Below, piece after piece: positions 47,560 to 56,560 of a DNA stretch of 64,000 nucleotides. The stretch is from Limnohabitans curvus. Lineage in GTDB: Bacteria; Pseudomonadota; Gammaproteobacteria; Burkholderiales; Burkholderiaceae_C. The stretch lies in contig NZ_NESP01000001.1 in NCBI RefSeq assembly GCF_003063475.1, positions 1,054,001 to 1,118,000 of the forward strand. Reading direction: 5' to 3'. A program made the position numbers and the translations under genes. A model generated the notes under the pieces. The model was not told the DNA's origin. It made no database searches and saw only the letters and a program-made list of their open reading frames with translations. Each line of letters opens with the position of its first letter. Within the stretch, counting starts at the first letter, position 1.

Positions 47560-47991
47560 TTAGTAGGTTTTGTTCACAGTGGCGAGGGTTTGCTGCATCA
47601 AAGCGCAGGGTGATTCGCCCCCGTTGTCGTCCAGGTGCACCACTTCAGCGGTGGTGATGATGAGGCGCTTGCCTGCACGCACCACATGGCCGCGCGCACG
47701 TAGCTCGCCACCTTGGAATGCGGCAAGAAAGTTGATCTTGTATTCGACTGTTGTCACCTCTTGGCCTTCAGGCGCAAGCGTGAGACCGGCATAGCCCGCG
47801 GCAATATCGGCCAAAGCACCCATGGCTCCGCCGTGATAACCGCCTTGTTGTTGGGTGACGCGCTCAGAGTACGGTAAGGCGATTTCCACCTCACCGGGCG
47901 CAACGGAAACGATGCGCGCACCGAGGTGCTGCATCATGCCTTGGCGCACAAAACTGGCTTCGATGCGCGCGTGTAAATCGGGGTGCGTCAT
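47560..47991 (-). CDS. PaaI-type hotdog thioesterase
   Basis: The protein has 143 residues. The hotdog core is [27 protein letters not shown], where HGG and the D of the long helix are the usual active-site positions. [21 protein letters not shown] follows. It would hydrolyse stalled acyl-CoA esters. Its start overlaps the liuR stop by four bases (ATGA), so it is the second cistron of the liuR unit. Confidence 0.9.
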   Translation of the reverse strand: MTHPDLHARIEASFVRQGMMQHLGARIVSVAPGEVEIALPYSERVTQQQGGYHGGAMGALADIAAGYAGLTLAPEGQEVTTVEYKINFLAAFQGGELRARGHVVRAGKRLIITTAEVVHLDDNGGESPCALMQQTLATVNKTY

Positions 47992-48419
47992 GCCTTGCTC
48001 GCTTTCGCAGATTTGGCCACCTTGGCGGGCTTTTCGCCCTGCTTCGCCAACAAGCTGCGCGCTTCTTTTTCGTGGGCTTTTACCTCGTCGAGGTTGGCTT
48101 CAATTTCAGCCATTTGCGCTTCGAGTTCGCGCTTGTGGGCATCGAGCACGAGCAAGAATTTTTGCAGCTGCGGCCCCGTGTCGCGTGGGGTGTCGTACAT
48201 GTCGATGAGCTCTTTGGCCTCGTTGAGCGACAAGCCCAAACGCTTGGCACGCAAGGTGAGCTTGAGTCGTGTGCGATCGCGGTGGCTGTACACGCGGTTG
48301 CGCCCGCCGGGGCCGGAGCGCTCGGGTTGCAACAGGCCCATGTCTTCGTAAAAACGGATGGCTCGCGTGGTGAGGTCAAACTCACGCGCTAAGTCGCTGA
48401 TGGAGTAGGTGGTCGCCAT
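47988..48419 (-). CDS. liuR: MerR family regulator of leucine/isovalerate degradation
   Basis: LiuR is a dimeric MerR-type regulator. The protein has 143 residues. The N-terminal HTH is TYSISDLAREFDLTTRAIRFYEDMGLLQPER, and the RVYSHRDRTRLKLTL wing follows. The coiled coil near residues 80-125 is lysine- and glutamate-rich. No metal-binding cysteines are present, as expected for an acyl-CoA/isovalerate-type sensor. It lies immediately upstream of ivd genes and just downstream of a 16-base palindrome that suits MerR binding. Confidence 0.9.
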   Translation of the reverse strand: MATTYSISDLAREFDLTTRAIRFYEDMGLLQPERSGPGGRNRVYSHRDRTRLKLTLRAKRLGLSLNEAKELIDMYDTPRDTGPQLQKFLLVLDAHKRELEAQMAEIEANLDEVKAHEKEARSLLAKQGEKPAKVAKSAKASKA

Positions 48420-48432
48420 GATGTCCTTGTTT

Positions 48433-48448
48433 ACGTTTACGTAAACGT
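48433..48448. promoter_or_regulatory. predicted LiuR operator
   Basis: ACGTTTACGTAAACGT is a perfect 16-base palindrome, 13 bases before the liuR ATG. It sits in the 60-base gap between the M48-like gene and liuR, where the liuR promoter must be. LiuR sites of the TTTACG-type are known in other proteobacteria from comparative genomics. No second copy is seen before liuB. Confidence 0.75.
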
Positions 48449-48479
48449 CAATTATGACGGGAAATCTCCAAAAACCAAG

Positions 48480-49475
48480 TCAAGACCACGGGGGTAAGGG
48501 TTCATCCTTAAGAACACGCCTGCGTTGGGCATAGTCGGGCATGACGCTTTGCACGGTTTCCCAAAAGCGCGGGCTGTGGTCCATCACGCGCAAATGGCTG
48601 AGTTCGTGGGCCACCACGTAGTCGATCACGTCGCGCTTGTGGTGCACCAAACGCCAGTTGAGGCGAATGGACCCATTGGCGCTGGCACTGCCCCAGCGCG
48701 TGGCCGCACTGCTGAGCGACACGCGTTGCCACTGCACACCGAGCTGCGGGGCAAAGTGGTCTAGGCGTTCCACAAACAAGGCTTTGGCTTCACGCATGAG
48801 CCAGGCTTGCACAGCGTCGCGGATTTGTTGCGGCTCGGCGTTGAGGGGCAGGCCTAAGCGCAAGGTGTGGACGTCCGCGGTCGCAGGCTCAAACTGCGCA
48901 CTCTTCTTTTTGAGCGTGCTGGACGAATCAAGTACCACTTGCAACTGCTCACCCAGATAAGGCAGCACGACGCCATCGGCCCACACGATGCGGGCAGCGC
49001 CGAGCTGCTGTTGACGCTCTTGCATCTCCACCAGCTTGCGCGCAATCCAATCGGCTTTTTCACGCAGGGCAGATTCCACCTCGCCCACCGTCACCCAGCG
49101 CGGCGCGCTGACCTCTAGGCCGTCAGGCCCAATCGCCATGCCAATGGTGCGGCGCTTGCCGCGTCGAAAGGCATATGCCACATCGGTGGTGCCCAACTGA
49201 ATACGACGCGTGGCGCGCGGGTGTGCGTGATGCGCATTGGGCAGCACCTGACCCAGAGGCTCTGACGGCAAATGTGGGCCGTGCAATGGGCGCGAGAAAG
49301 GCGCGTGCGCTTCATCGTCATGCACACCGCCAAACAGGGTTTGTGGTTTGGTCTTGCTGCGCGGGCGCAACTGGCGAGCGGGCGGTTTGGCGCGTTTGCC
49401 AACGCCCGCGCCTTGCAGCGCTTTGGTGGTCGCCCCATCGAACATGTCGAGCACGAGTTGCAGAAAGCGGCTCAT
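48480..49475 (-). CDS. YgjP-like (DUF45) metallopeptidase
   Basis: The protein has 331 residues from ATG at 49475 (MSRFLQLVLDMFDG). A gluzincin-type zinc motif is HELSHLRVMDHSPRFWETV. LSSAATRWGSASANGSIRLNWRLVHHKRDVIDYVVA precedes it, as in the YgjP family. The N-terminal ~110 residues are basic and poorly conserved. Its role is unknown; partners in other bacteria are SAM-related or restriction genes, which are not seen here. It is 10 bases behind plsC. Confidence 0.88.
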   Translation of the reverse strand: MSRFLQLVLDMFDGATTKALQGAGVGKRAKPPARQLRPRSKTKPQTLFGGVHDDEAHAPFSRPLHGPHLPSEPLGQVLPNAHHAHPRATRRIQLGTTDVAYAFRRGKRRTIGMAIGPDGLEVSAPRWVTVGEVESALREKADWIARKLVEMQERQQQLGAARIVWADGVVLPYLGEQLQVVLDSSSTLKKKSAQFEPATADVHTLRLGLPLNAEPQQIRDAVQAWLMREAKALFVERLDHFAPQLGVQWQRVSLSSAATRWGSASANGSIRLNWRLVHHKRDVIDYVVAHELSHLRVMDHSPRFWETVQSVMPDYAQRRRVLKDEPLPPWS

Positions 49476-49485
49476 GCGTGCGGAC

Positions 49486-50235
49486 TCAGAGCTTGCCGAC
49501 GTAGGCCTCGGGATCCAGGCGATGCATTTCGGACTCAATCCAAGCTTCGACCTCGCGGGTCAGCTCGTCCGCATCCCGTCCCTGCGTTGGAATGGGTTTG
49601 CCGATAGACACCTCCACCACCCCCGGATATTTGATGAAAGCTTTGCGTGGCCAGCATTTGGCCGAAGTCACGGCCACAGGAATGACCGGTGCGCCTGTGG
49701 CAATGGCCAATCGTGCGCCGCCACTTTTGTAGCTGCCGCGCTCGCCTCGAGGAATGCGCGTGCCTTCAGGAAACATGATGACCCACACACCTTTGGCCAA
49801 CAGCGTTTTACCTTGCTCCACCACTTTGGCGAACGCTTTGGAGCGCTGGCTGCGGTCGATGTGAATCATGTCCAAGCTGCCGATGGCCCAACCAAAAAAC
49901 GGCACATACAGCAGCTCTTTCTTGAACACATACGCCAAGGGGTGCGGCATGATGGCGGGCATCAAAAAGGTCTCGTAGGTGGACTGATGCTTGACCAACA
50001 AAATAGCGGGACTGGTTTCGCCAACGGGCAGGTTTTCTTGTCCTTGAATTTCGTAACGAATACCCATGATGACGCGCGCAGCATCGACGCTCAAGGTCAA
50101 CCACGTTTGGGCGAACACATAAAGCTTGTCGCCCTTTGTGCCGAACAATCTAGCCAACACGATGAACAAAGAGTACGGAATGACCGTGACGAACATGAAT
50201 GCCATGTGCAATGTGGAACGGAGCATGGCATTCAT
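49486..50235 (-). CDS. plsC: 1-acyl-sn-glycerol-3-phosphate acyltransferase
   Basis: PlsC makes phosphatidic acid in membrane phospholipid synthesis. The protein has 249 residues. The N-terminal membrane segment FMFVTVIPYSLFIVLARLFG is seen. Block I is KHQSTYETF, with E in place of the usual D of H-x4-D. Block III is FPEGTRIPRG, and GAPVIPVAVTS is block IV. Its start overlaps the gmhB stop by four bases. ATG at 50235 is chosen for that overlap. Confidence 0.93.
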   Translation of the reverse strand: MNAMLRSTLHMAFMFVTVIPYSLFIVLARLFGTKGDKLYVFAQTWLTLSVDAARVIMGIRYEIQGQENLPVGETSPAILLVKHQSTYETFLMPAIMPHPLAYVFKKELLYVPFFGWAIGSLDMIHIDRSQRSKAFAKVVEQGKTLLAKGVWVIMFPEGTRIPRGERGSYKSGGARLAIATGAPVIPVAVTSAKCWPRKAFIKYPGVVEVSIGKPIPTQGRDADELTREVEAWIESEMHRLDPEAYVGKL

Positions 50236-50825
50236 GCTTTGACCCCTGCTTTGTTGGTCTTCGCTGCAGGCTCGGGCTGCGCGAGCAACCAGTCCGCAAA
50301 TGCGCTGAGGTCGCTATGCGCCAGCGTGCCTTGCGGAAAGTCAACGGGCAAGGGTTGGCCTTTGAGCTTGGCACCTTTGCCGGTGTGTACCAAATGCGTG
50401 GCGCAACCCACAGCGGCCCCCGCTTGCAAATCGCGCAGCGAATCGCCCACGGTGTGCACGCCCTTGAGATCCATGCCATAGCGCTCGCCAATTTGCTCAT
50501 ACAAACCCGGCAGAGGCTTGCGGCAGTTGCAAGTTTCTTCTGGACTGTGCGGGCAATAAAACACGGCATCAATACGACCGCCCGCAACCGCCAAGAGCTT
50601 GTGCATCTTGCTGTGCATGGCGTTGAGTGCAGCCACATCAAACAGGCCACGGCCTAAGCCGGATTGGTTAGAGGCCACCACCACGTGCCAGCCGGCGTGG
50701 TTCAAACGCGCAATCGCTTCGAGCGCACCAGGCAGCGCAATCCACTCATCGGCAGACTTGACGTAGTCGTCGCTGTCTTGGTTGATGGTGCCGTCGCGAT
50801 CGAGAATGACGAGTTTGGTTTGCAT
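50232..50825 (-). CDS. gmhB: D-glycero-D-manno-heptose 1,7-bisphosphate 7-phosphatase
   Basis: GmhB dephosphorylates heptose 1,7-bisphosphate on the way to ADP-heptose for LPS core. The protein has 197 residues. The HAD nucleophile motif is LDRDGTIN (D9 and D11), and the zinc loop is CPHSPEETCNCRKPLPG. The motif III/IV region is VGDSLRDLQAGAAVGCATHLV. It lies between glyS and plsC in a minus-strand run, 15 bases from glyS. Confidence 0.95.
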   Translation of the reverse strand: MQTKLVILDRDGTINQDSDDYVKSADEWIALPGALEAIARLNHAGWHVVVASNQSGLGRGLFDVAALNAMHSKMHKLLAVAGGRIDAVFYCPHSPEETCNCRKPLPGLYEQIGERYGMDLKGVHTVGDSLRDLQAGAAVGCATHLVHTGKGAKLKGQPLPVDFPQGTLAHSDLSAFADWLLAQPEPAAKTNKAGVKA

Positions 50826-50840
50826 GGCTTAGCTTTGGCT

Positions 50841-52982
50841 TTAAGAAGCGAGGGCTGACAAATCGGCCACGCGGTTCATGGCCAGGTGCAAGCACTTGAG
50901 CAGACCTTGGCGGTTCAAGCGCAAGTCCATCTCTTCAGCGTTGACCATGACGTCGTCAAAGAACGCATCGACGGGCGAACGCAAGGTGGCCAAGGTTTGC
51001 AAAGAGGCAGCGTAGTCGCCGGCATTGAACTGGGCTTCCGATTCAGGCAGCAACTTTTGCATGATGGCGTACAGCGCTTGCTCGGCGTCCTCTTTGAACA
51101 AGGCGACGTTGACGTGCGCGTCGACCTCGCCTGCTTTTTTGAGCACGTTGCCAATGCGTTTGTTGGCAGCGGCCAAAGCGGCGGCTTCGGGCAAAGCAGC
51201 GAAAGCGCGAACGGCGGTGAGGCGCTTGGCCACGTCGCTCAAGCGTTGTGGGCGCAAGGCCAACACGGCTTCAACTTCTTGCGCTGAGTAACCTTGCTCT
51301 CGCAGGCCGCCAGAGAGGCGGTCGTAAATGAAGGAGGACAAAGCCGCAGCAGGGTCGGTGATTTTGTCGCCGAAGGCGGGGATGGCTTGTGCAATCAGCG
51401 TGTCCAACGCCACATCCAAATTGGCTTCGCTCAACATGCGCACCACGCCCAAGGCGTGACGACGCAAAGCAAAGGGGTCTTTGTCACCCGTGGGCAAGTT
51501 GCCAATGCCGAACATGCCCACGAGGGTTTCGAGCTTGTCGGCCAAGGCCACCACCACACCCACGGTGTTGCGTGGCAACTCGTCGCCTGCAAAGCGTGGC
51601 TTGTAGTGGTCTTCGATGGCTTGTGCCGTGTCTTCACCCAAACCATCGTGACGGGCGTAGTAGCCGCCCATGATGCCTTGCAACTCGGGGAACTCGCCCA
51701 CCATGTCGGTCAGCAAATCGGTTTTGGCCAATTGAGCGGCGGTGTCGACGGCTTGCATGAATGTTGTGTTCACGGCAGCGTCTTTGGCTTGCGGCAACAA
51801 AGCGGCAATGCCTTTGGCAATGGCGCGCACGCGGTCGGTGCGCTCGCCTTGGGTGCCGAGTTTGTTGTGGTATACGACCTTAGCCAAACCTTCCACGCGC
51901 GAAGCGAGTGTCTTTTTGCGGTCTTGGTCAAAGAAGAATTTGGCATCGGCCAAACGTGGGCGCACCACACGCTCGTTGCCACCAGTCACAGCCGATGCGT
52001 CATCGGGCGTGATGTTGCTGACCACCAAGAATTGGTTGGTCAGCTTGCCTGCTGCGTCGAGCAGCGGGAAGTATTTTTGGTTGGCCTTCATCGTGAGGAT
52101 GAGGCACTCTTGCGGGACGTCGAGGAATTGTTTTTCGAACTCGCACACCAACACGTTGGGGCGCTCGACCAAGGCAGTCACTTCATCGAGCAACGCTGCG
52201 TCATCAATCGCGCTCACACCGCCACCAACTTTGGCTGCAGCGGCTTCGAGTTGACGTGCAATTTCAGCACGACGCTCGGTGAAGCTGGCGATGACGGCAC
52301 CATCTTTGGCGAGTGTATCGGCGTAGACGTCGGCGTTGGCCAACACGACGGGCGACACCCTGGCTTCAAAACGGTGGCCTTGTGTGCTGTTGCCAGCGGT
52401 CAAGCCCAACGCTTTGACGGGCACAACGCTGCTGCCGTGCAAGGCGACCAAGCTGTGCGCGGGACGCACAAAGTTGACGCTGCTCCAGCCTGGTAATTCG
52501 CAATCGGTTTCGAGCTGGTAGCTCATCACTTTAGGGATGGGCAATTTGGCAATGGCTTCGTTCAAGGCCTTTTGCAAACCATCGGCCAAACTCGCGCCTT
52601 TGACGATGCTGTCGTAAAACAAGGCTTCGGCTTTGCCATCGGGTGCGCGTTTGAGTTGCGCCACGGCATCGGGGCCAGCGCCCAAGGCTTGCAGTTTTTT
52701 CAATAACGCGGGTGTGGCGCTACCACTGGCATCTAAGCCAACGGTAACGGGCATGAGTTTTTGCTGCACGGCTTTATCAGCCGCCAAGGCAGACACGGCG
52801 GTGATGTGCGCAGCCAAACGGCGTGGCGATGCGTAGGCCGTCACAGCAGAATTGGCAGCTGTCAAACCTTGGGCTTTGAGTTGGTCAAACAGCACGCTAG
52901 AAAAAGCGTCGCCGAGTTTTTGCAAAGCCTTAGGAGGCAACTCTTCCACGAAGAGTTCGATGAGTAGGTTGTGTGTGGTCAT
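50841..52982 (-). CDS. glyS: glycyl-tRNA synthetase, beta subunit
   Basis: This is the large subunit of the alpha2beta2 bacterial GlyRS, used for tRNA-Gly binding and interdomain support. ATG at 52982 gives 713 residues starting MTTHNLLIELFVEELPPKAL, the family start; the in-frame extension from 53033 overlaps glyQ and is rejected. LETDCELPGWSSVNFVRPAHSLVALHG, PNVLVCEFEKQFLDVPQECLI and KYFPLLDAAGKLTNQFLVVSN are conserved. Directly behind glyQ with 17 bases between. Confidence 0.98.
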   Translation of the reverse strand: MTTHNLLIELFVEELPPKALQKLGDAFSSVLFDQLKAQGLTAANSAVTAYASPRRLAAHITAVSALAADKAVQQKLMPVTVGLDASGSATPALLKKLQALGAGPDAVAQLKRAPDGKAEALFYDSIVKGASLADGLQKALNEAIAKLPIPKVMSYQLETDCELPGWSSVNFVRPAHSLVALHGSSVVPVKALGLTAGNSTQGHRFEARVSPVVLANADVYADTLAKDGAVIASFTERRAEIARQLEAAAAKVGGGVSAIDDAALLDEVTALVERPNVLVCEFEKQFLDVPQECLILTMKANQKYFPLLDAAGKLTNQFLVVSNITPDDASAVTGGNERVVRPRLADAKFFFDQDRKKTLASRVEGLAKVVYHNKLGTQGERTDRVRAIAKGIAALLPQAKDAAVNTTFMQAVDTAAQLAKTDLLTDMVGEFPELQGIMGGYYARHDGLGEDTAQAIEDHYKPRFAGDELPRNTVGVVVALADKLETLVGMFGIGNLPTGDKDPFALRRHALGVVRMLSEANLDVALDTLIAQAIPAFGDKITDPAAALSSFIYDRLSGGLREQGYSAQEVEAVLALRPQRLSDVAKRLTAVRAFAALPEAAALAAANKRIGNVLKKAGEVDAHVNVALFKEDAEQALYAIMQKLLPESEAQFNAGDYAASLQTLATLRSPVDAFFDDVMVNAEEMDLRLNRQGLLKCLHLAMNRVADLSALAS

Positions 52983-52999
52983 GTTCTTGTGTCCTACGC

Positions 53000-53905
53000 T
53001 CAAGCGGTCTTCTTTGGCATTTGTTCGACCCATTCGCGCGGGGCCATGGGGAAGCCCAAGCGCTCGCGGCTCTCGTAATAGCTTTGCGCCACAGCGCGTG
53101 CCAAGTTACGGATGCGGCCAATGTAGGCAGCACGCTCGGTCACACTGATGGCACCACGGGCATCCAGCAAGTTGAAGGTGTGTGCGGCTTTGAGCACTTG
53201 CTCATACGCAGGCAACGCCAACTGCGCACCCATGAGGTGCTGCGCTTGTTTCTCGTGCGCACCAAAAGCGGTGAACAAGAATTCGGCATCGCTGTGCTCG
53301 AAGTTGTAAGTGGATTGCTCCACTTCGTTTTGTTTGTAGACGTCACCGTACGTCAAGCCATCGGTCCATTGCAGGTTGTAGACGTTGTCCACGCCTTGCA
53401 GGTACATGGCCAAGCGTTCGAGACCGTAGGTGATTTCGCCGGTGATGGGTTTGCAGTCAATGCCGCCGACTTGTTGGAAGTAGGTGAACTGCGTGACTTC
53501 CATGCCGTTGAGCCAAACTTCCCAGCCCAAGCCCCATGCGCCCAAGGTTGGGTTTTCCCAATCGTCTTCCACGAAGCGGATGTCGTTTTTCTTGAGGTCA
53601 AAGCCGAGGGCTTCGAGTGAGCCCAAGTACAGCTCCAAGATGTTGCTGGGCGCGGGCTTCAACACCACTTGGTATTGGTAGTAATGCTGCAAACGGTTGG
53701 GGTTCTCGCCGTAGCGGCCGTCTTTGGGGCGGCGGCTGGGTTGCACATAGGCGGCCTTCCAAGGCTCTGGGCCCAAGGCGCGCAAGAAGGTGGCAGTGTG
53801 CGAGGTGCCCGCACCGACCTCCATGTCGATGGGTTGCAACAAGGCGCAGCCTTGCTCGGCCCAGTAGGACTGGAGTGTGAGAATGATTTCTTGAAAAGTC
53901 AGCAT
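53000..53905 (-). CDS. glyQ: glycyl-tRNA synthetase, alpha subunit
   Basis: This is the catalytic small subunit of the tetrameric GlyRS. The protein has 301 residues. [34 protein letters not shown] is the family start, and [29 protein letters not shown] and [22 protein letters not shown] carry the class II active site. A possible promoter with TTGCAG and TAAATT 18 bases apart lies just upstream (about 53930-53960). lnt ends 64 bases before it on the same strand. Confidence 0.98.
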   Translation of the reverse strand: MLTFQEIILTLQSYWAEQGCALLQPIDMEVGAGTSHTATFLRALGPEPWKAAYVQPSRRPKDGRYGENPNRLQHYYQYQVVLKPAPSNILELYLGSLEALGFDLKKNDIRFVEDDWENPTLGAWGLGWEVWLNGMEVTQFTYFQQVGGIDCKPITGEITYGLERLAMYLQGVDNVYNLQWTDGLTYGDVYKQNEVEQSTYNFEHSDAEFLFTAFGAHEKQAQHLMGAQLALPAYEQVLKAAHTFNLLDARGAISVTERAAYIGRIRNLARAVAQSYYESRERLGFPMAPREWVEQMPKKTA

Positions 53906-53969
53906 GCAAAGTGGCCAGTAGACGCTGGCAATTTAGGCTGCAGGTCAATACGCCTGCAAACCTCTGATT

Positions 53970-55604
53970 TTACGGGCCGAAACGCCTCTGGCCGTGCCTA
54001 GATGCATGCGCCATGGCGGCAACGATGCAGAGGGTCAGCAACGCCAAGCCAGCCAGTGGCCAAAGCCCCCAAACGGACACCCAGCGGGCATAGGGCGTGA
54101 TGGATCCATGCACGCCATAAACATCGGCGGTAAGAGCGCCCTTCACGGCGCTGGGCAGTCGGTGCGTGACCTGGCCTTGGGCGTTGATGATGGCCGTGGC
54201 CCCTGTGTTGGTGGCGCGCAGCATGGGGCGGCCTAGCTCTATAGCGCGCATGCGGGAAATGTGCAAATGCTGGTCAATGGCCACAGTGTCACCAAACCAG
54301 GCAATGTTGCTGAGGTTGACCAACATGGTGGGCGCACTTTCAGCGTCAGCAAAGCTCCGCGCCAACTCTTCTCCAAACAAATCTTCATAACAAATGTTCG
54401 GCGCAATGCGTTCACCCTTGAATTGCAGACTAGGTTGGGCCACATCGCCACGTGTGAAGTCACCTAAAGGGATGTTCATCATCCGGACAAACCACTGAAA
54501 CAACGGCGGCACGAACTCACCAAAAGGCACCAAATGGTGCTTGTCGTATTGGTAAGTGGCCGTGGATGCCGGTGTGGTTTGGGGCATCAAGCCCAATGCC
54601 GAATTGCTGTACTGCAACTGCCCCTGTTCGCTGCGTTTGACCAGCGGTAAGCCGATCAGTGCGGCCTGCGAACCTTTGGCAAAATGTGATTGCAATTGCG
54701 CCCAATAATGCTCAGGCATTTGCTCTGGTATTAACGGAATTGCGGTTTCAGGCGTGACGATCAAATCGCTTCGCCCTGTGAGCAGGGCATCACGGTAGCC
54801 ATGCAGGGCAAGGCTGACGCCCTCGCCAAACTTCAAGTCTTGTGCGATGTTGCCTTGCAGCAGCGTCACACGTAAGGGAGAGACAGAGACATCCGCAAGT
54901 GTCGCGCTTCTGCTGGGCGAGGTGATCCAAGTGAAGCCAAGGACAATCACGAACAAGCACGGACCGACCAGCGCCTTTGGCGATGCGACACCATTTCCTC
55001 GACGTTGTGCAGCAACGGCCATGGCGAAAAACGCAGACAACGCACACAGCCCGTAAACGCCAACCCAAGGAGCCCAGTGCTGCAACACGCTGTCTACGTG
55101 TGCATAGCCTACAGCCCCCCAAGGAAACCCGGTCCAAAGCGTGCCGCGCAACATCTCAGCCAAAACCCAAACCGCAGCAAAGGCACAGGCGCGAGGCAGC
55201 ACGTTGACGCGCGCCTTGCACACGGCAAAGAAAACGGCACAGGCAGCGCCATAAAACAATGCCAAGCCTGCCGCAAGTAGAGCGACGGCAAGTGCAGCAA
55301 CTGGGGCAGACAGTCCGCCGTAACTGTTCATTGAAATGAACAACCACCACGTCGAGCCCAGTAGCCATGCAAATGAAAACATCCAGCCTTTGGCAAAAGC
55401 CTCTTTAGGCGTTTGACTCCGATCCAAATATCCGGCAAGGACTAGCAAACTCACATACTGCAGCCAGCCTTGTGGCACGCCTTTAAAGTTGCCATCAAAA
55501 GGCCAAGCAAGCGAGATGGCCTGCGTCAAACCAGCCACGACCAAAAGCAGGGTCACGTGCACTGTCAGAGGCCACTTCTGTGATTGCAGTGTGTGGTCGC
55601 GCAT
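53970..55604 (-). CDS. lnt: apolipoprotein N-acyltransferase
   Basis: Lnt adds the third acyl chain to lipoproteins in the inner membrane. The protein has 544 residues. Eight or so N-terminal membrane segments are followed by a nitrilase-like domain. The catalytic triad region reads LIVTPETAIPLIPE (Glu), HLVPFGEFVPP (Lys/Glu loop) and APNICYEDLFGEELAR (Cys). MLVNLSNIAWFGDTVAIDQHL is a typical membrane-proximal loop. corC ends 3 bases upstream. Confidence 0.96.
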   Translation of the reverse strand: MRDHTLQSQKWPLTVHVTLLLVVAGLTQAISLAWPFDGNFKGVPQGWLQYVSLLVLAGYLDRSQTPKEAFAKGWMFSFAWLLGSTWWLFISMNSYGGLSAPVAALAVALLAAGLALFYGAACAVFFAVCKARVNVLPRACAFAAVWVLAEMLRGTLWTGFPWGAVGYAHVDSVLQHWAPWVGVYGLCALSAFFAMAVAAQRRGNGVASPKALVGPCLFVIVLGFTWITSPSRSATLADVSVSPLRVTLLQGNIAQDLKFGEGVSLALHGYRDALLTGRSDLIVTPETAIPLIPEQMPEHYWAQLQSHFAKGSQAALIGLPLVKRSEQGQLQYSNSALGLMPQTTPASTATYQYDKHHLVPFGEFVPPLFQWFVRMMNIPLGDFTRGDVAQPSLQFKGERIAPNICYEDLFGEELARSFADAESAPTMLVNLSNIAWFGDTVAIDQHLHISRMRAIELGRPMLRATNTGATAIINAQGQVTHRLPSAVKGALTADVYGVHGSITPYARWVSVWGLWPLAGLALLTLCIVAAMAHASRHGQRRFGP

Positions 55605-55607
55605 TCT

Positions 55608-56492
55608 TTAGATCGGCGCTTTATCGACGGGGGCGGGGTACACCTTGAACCACTTCACAGCACCGCCGCGCGTGTGCAGCACTTCGAACCGTAATTTGTT
55701 GATTTCAAAGTGTTCGCCGCGCCGTGGTACGTGCCCCATGGCATGAGCGATGAAGCCGCCAATGGTGTCAAAGTTTGTATCTTCGCTTTCCTCAGCCGCC
55801 GTGACTTCAAGGTGTGTGCCAAATGCTTCGGCAACGCGTTCAAGTGAAGCATTGCCACTCACGCGGTAAGTGTCGTCGGCCAATGCGAAGATGTCGCCGA
55901 CATCTTCTTGACTGTCAAATTCGTCTTCAATGTCGCCCACAATTTGTTCCAACACATCTTCAATTGTGATGAGTCCTGCGATGCGGCCAAACTCATCGAC
56001 AACCAAAGCCATGTGGTTGCGTGTGTTGCGAAACTCGCGCAACAAGTCGTTCAAGCCTTTGCTTTCTGGCACAAAAACGGGAGGCCGCAGCAATGTGCGA
56101 ATGTTCAGGGCCGGCGCACGCTGGAGTTTGAGCAAGTCTTTGGCTAACAAGATACCGACCAAGTTATCTCTCTCTCCTTCGTACACGGGAAATCTCGAGT
56201 GCCCCGTGTCGATGACTTGATGCAAACTCTCTTCAATGGGAGCATCAAGGTTGATGAGATCCATGCGCGGCGCAGCGACCATGACCTCGCCGGCGGTGAG
56301 ATCAGCCATGCGCAACACGCCTTCAAGCATGAGACGGCTTTCCGCACCAATGACTTGGTTGTCTTCTGCGTCTGAGAGTGCATCAAGCAGCTCTTCACGC
56401 GAGTCTGGGCCAGGATGTATGAACTCAAGCAAGCGTTGCCAATAGCTGCGCTTGTCTTGCTTGTCTAATTCTCGGGTATGCGGGGGTATCAC
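55608..56492 (-). CDS. corC: HlyC/CorC family transporter-associated CBS protein
   Basis: CorC-type proteins are linked to magnesium/cobalt efflux and carry tandem CBS domains. The protein has 294 residues without membrane segments, so it is the cytoplasmic short type. VGAESRLMLEGVLRMADLTAGEVMVAAPRMDLI begins the CBS region, DEFGRIAGLITIEDVLEQIVGDIEDEFD ends it, and the CorC_HlyC domain (GNASLERVAEAFGTHLE) follows. corC-lnt is a common pair. In many bacteria it follows phoH-ybeY, but here those are 50 kb away. Confidence 0.92.
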   Translation of the reverse strand: MIPPHTRELDKQDKRSYWQRLLEFIHPGPDSREELLDALSDAEDNQVIGAESRLMLEGVLRMADLTAGEVMVAAPRMDLINLDAPIEESLHQVIDTGHSRFPVYEGERDNLVGILLAKDLLKLQRAPALNIRTLLRPPVFVPESKGLNDLLREFRNTRNHMALVVDEFGRIAGLITIEDVLEQIVGDIEDEFDSQEDVGDIFALADDTYRVSGNASLERVAEAFGTHLEVTAAEESEDTNFDTIGGFIAHAMGHVPRRGEHFEINKLRFEVLHTRGGAVKWFKVYPAPVDKAPI

Positions 56493-56535
56493 AGTGTTGC
56501 AGCCATTGCTGCGGGAGTCTCACAAGCCTCAAGCA

Positions 56536-56555
56536 TAGCCCATGCGGATGGGCTA
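56536..56555 (-). terminator. hairpin between GNAT gene and corC
   Basis: TAGCCCAT and ATGGGCTA pair around GCGG (8 bp). It lies 5 bases before the GNAT stop-side end and before the corC promoter region. There is no strong T-run, so the terminator role is uncertain. Confidence 0.45.
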
Positions 56556-56560
56556 TTCAT

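Noticed and set aside
51294..52496. 400-codon open frame on the plus strand
   Set aside because: It is antisense to glyS, which is clearly real and intact.
52983..53033. Extended glyS start
   Set aside because: The in-frame extension overlaps the glyQ end and the family begins at MTTHNLLIELFVEELPP.
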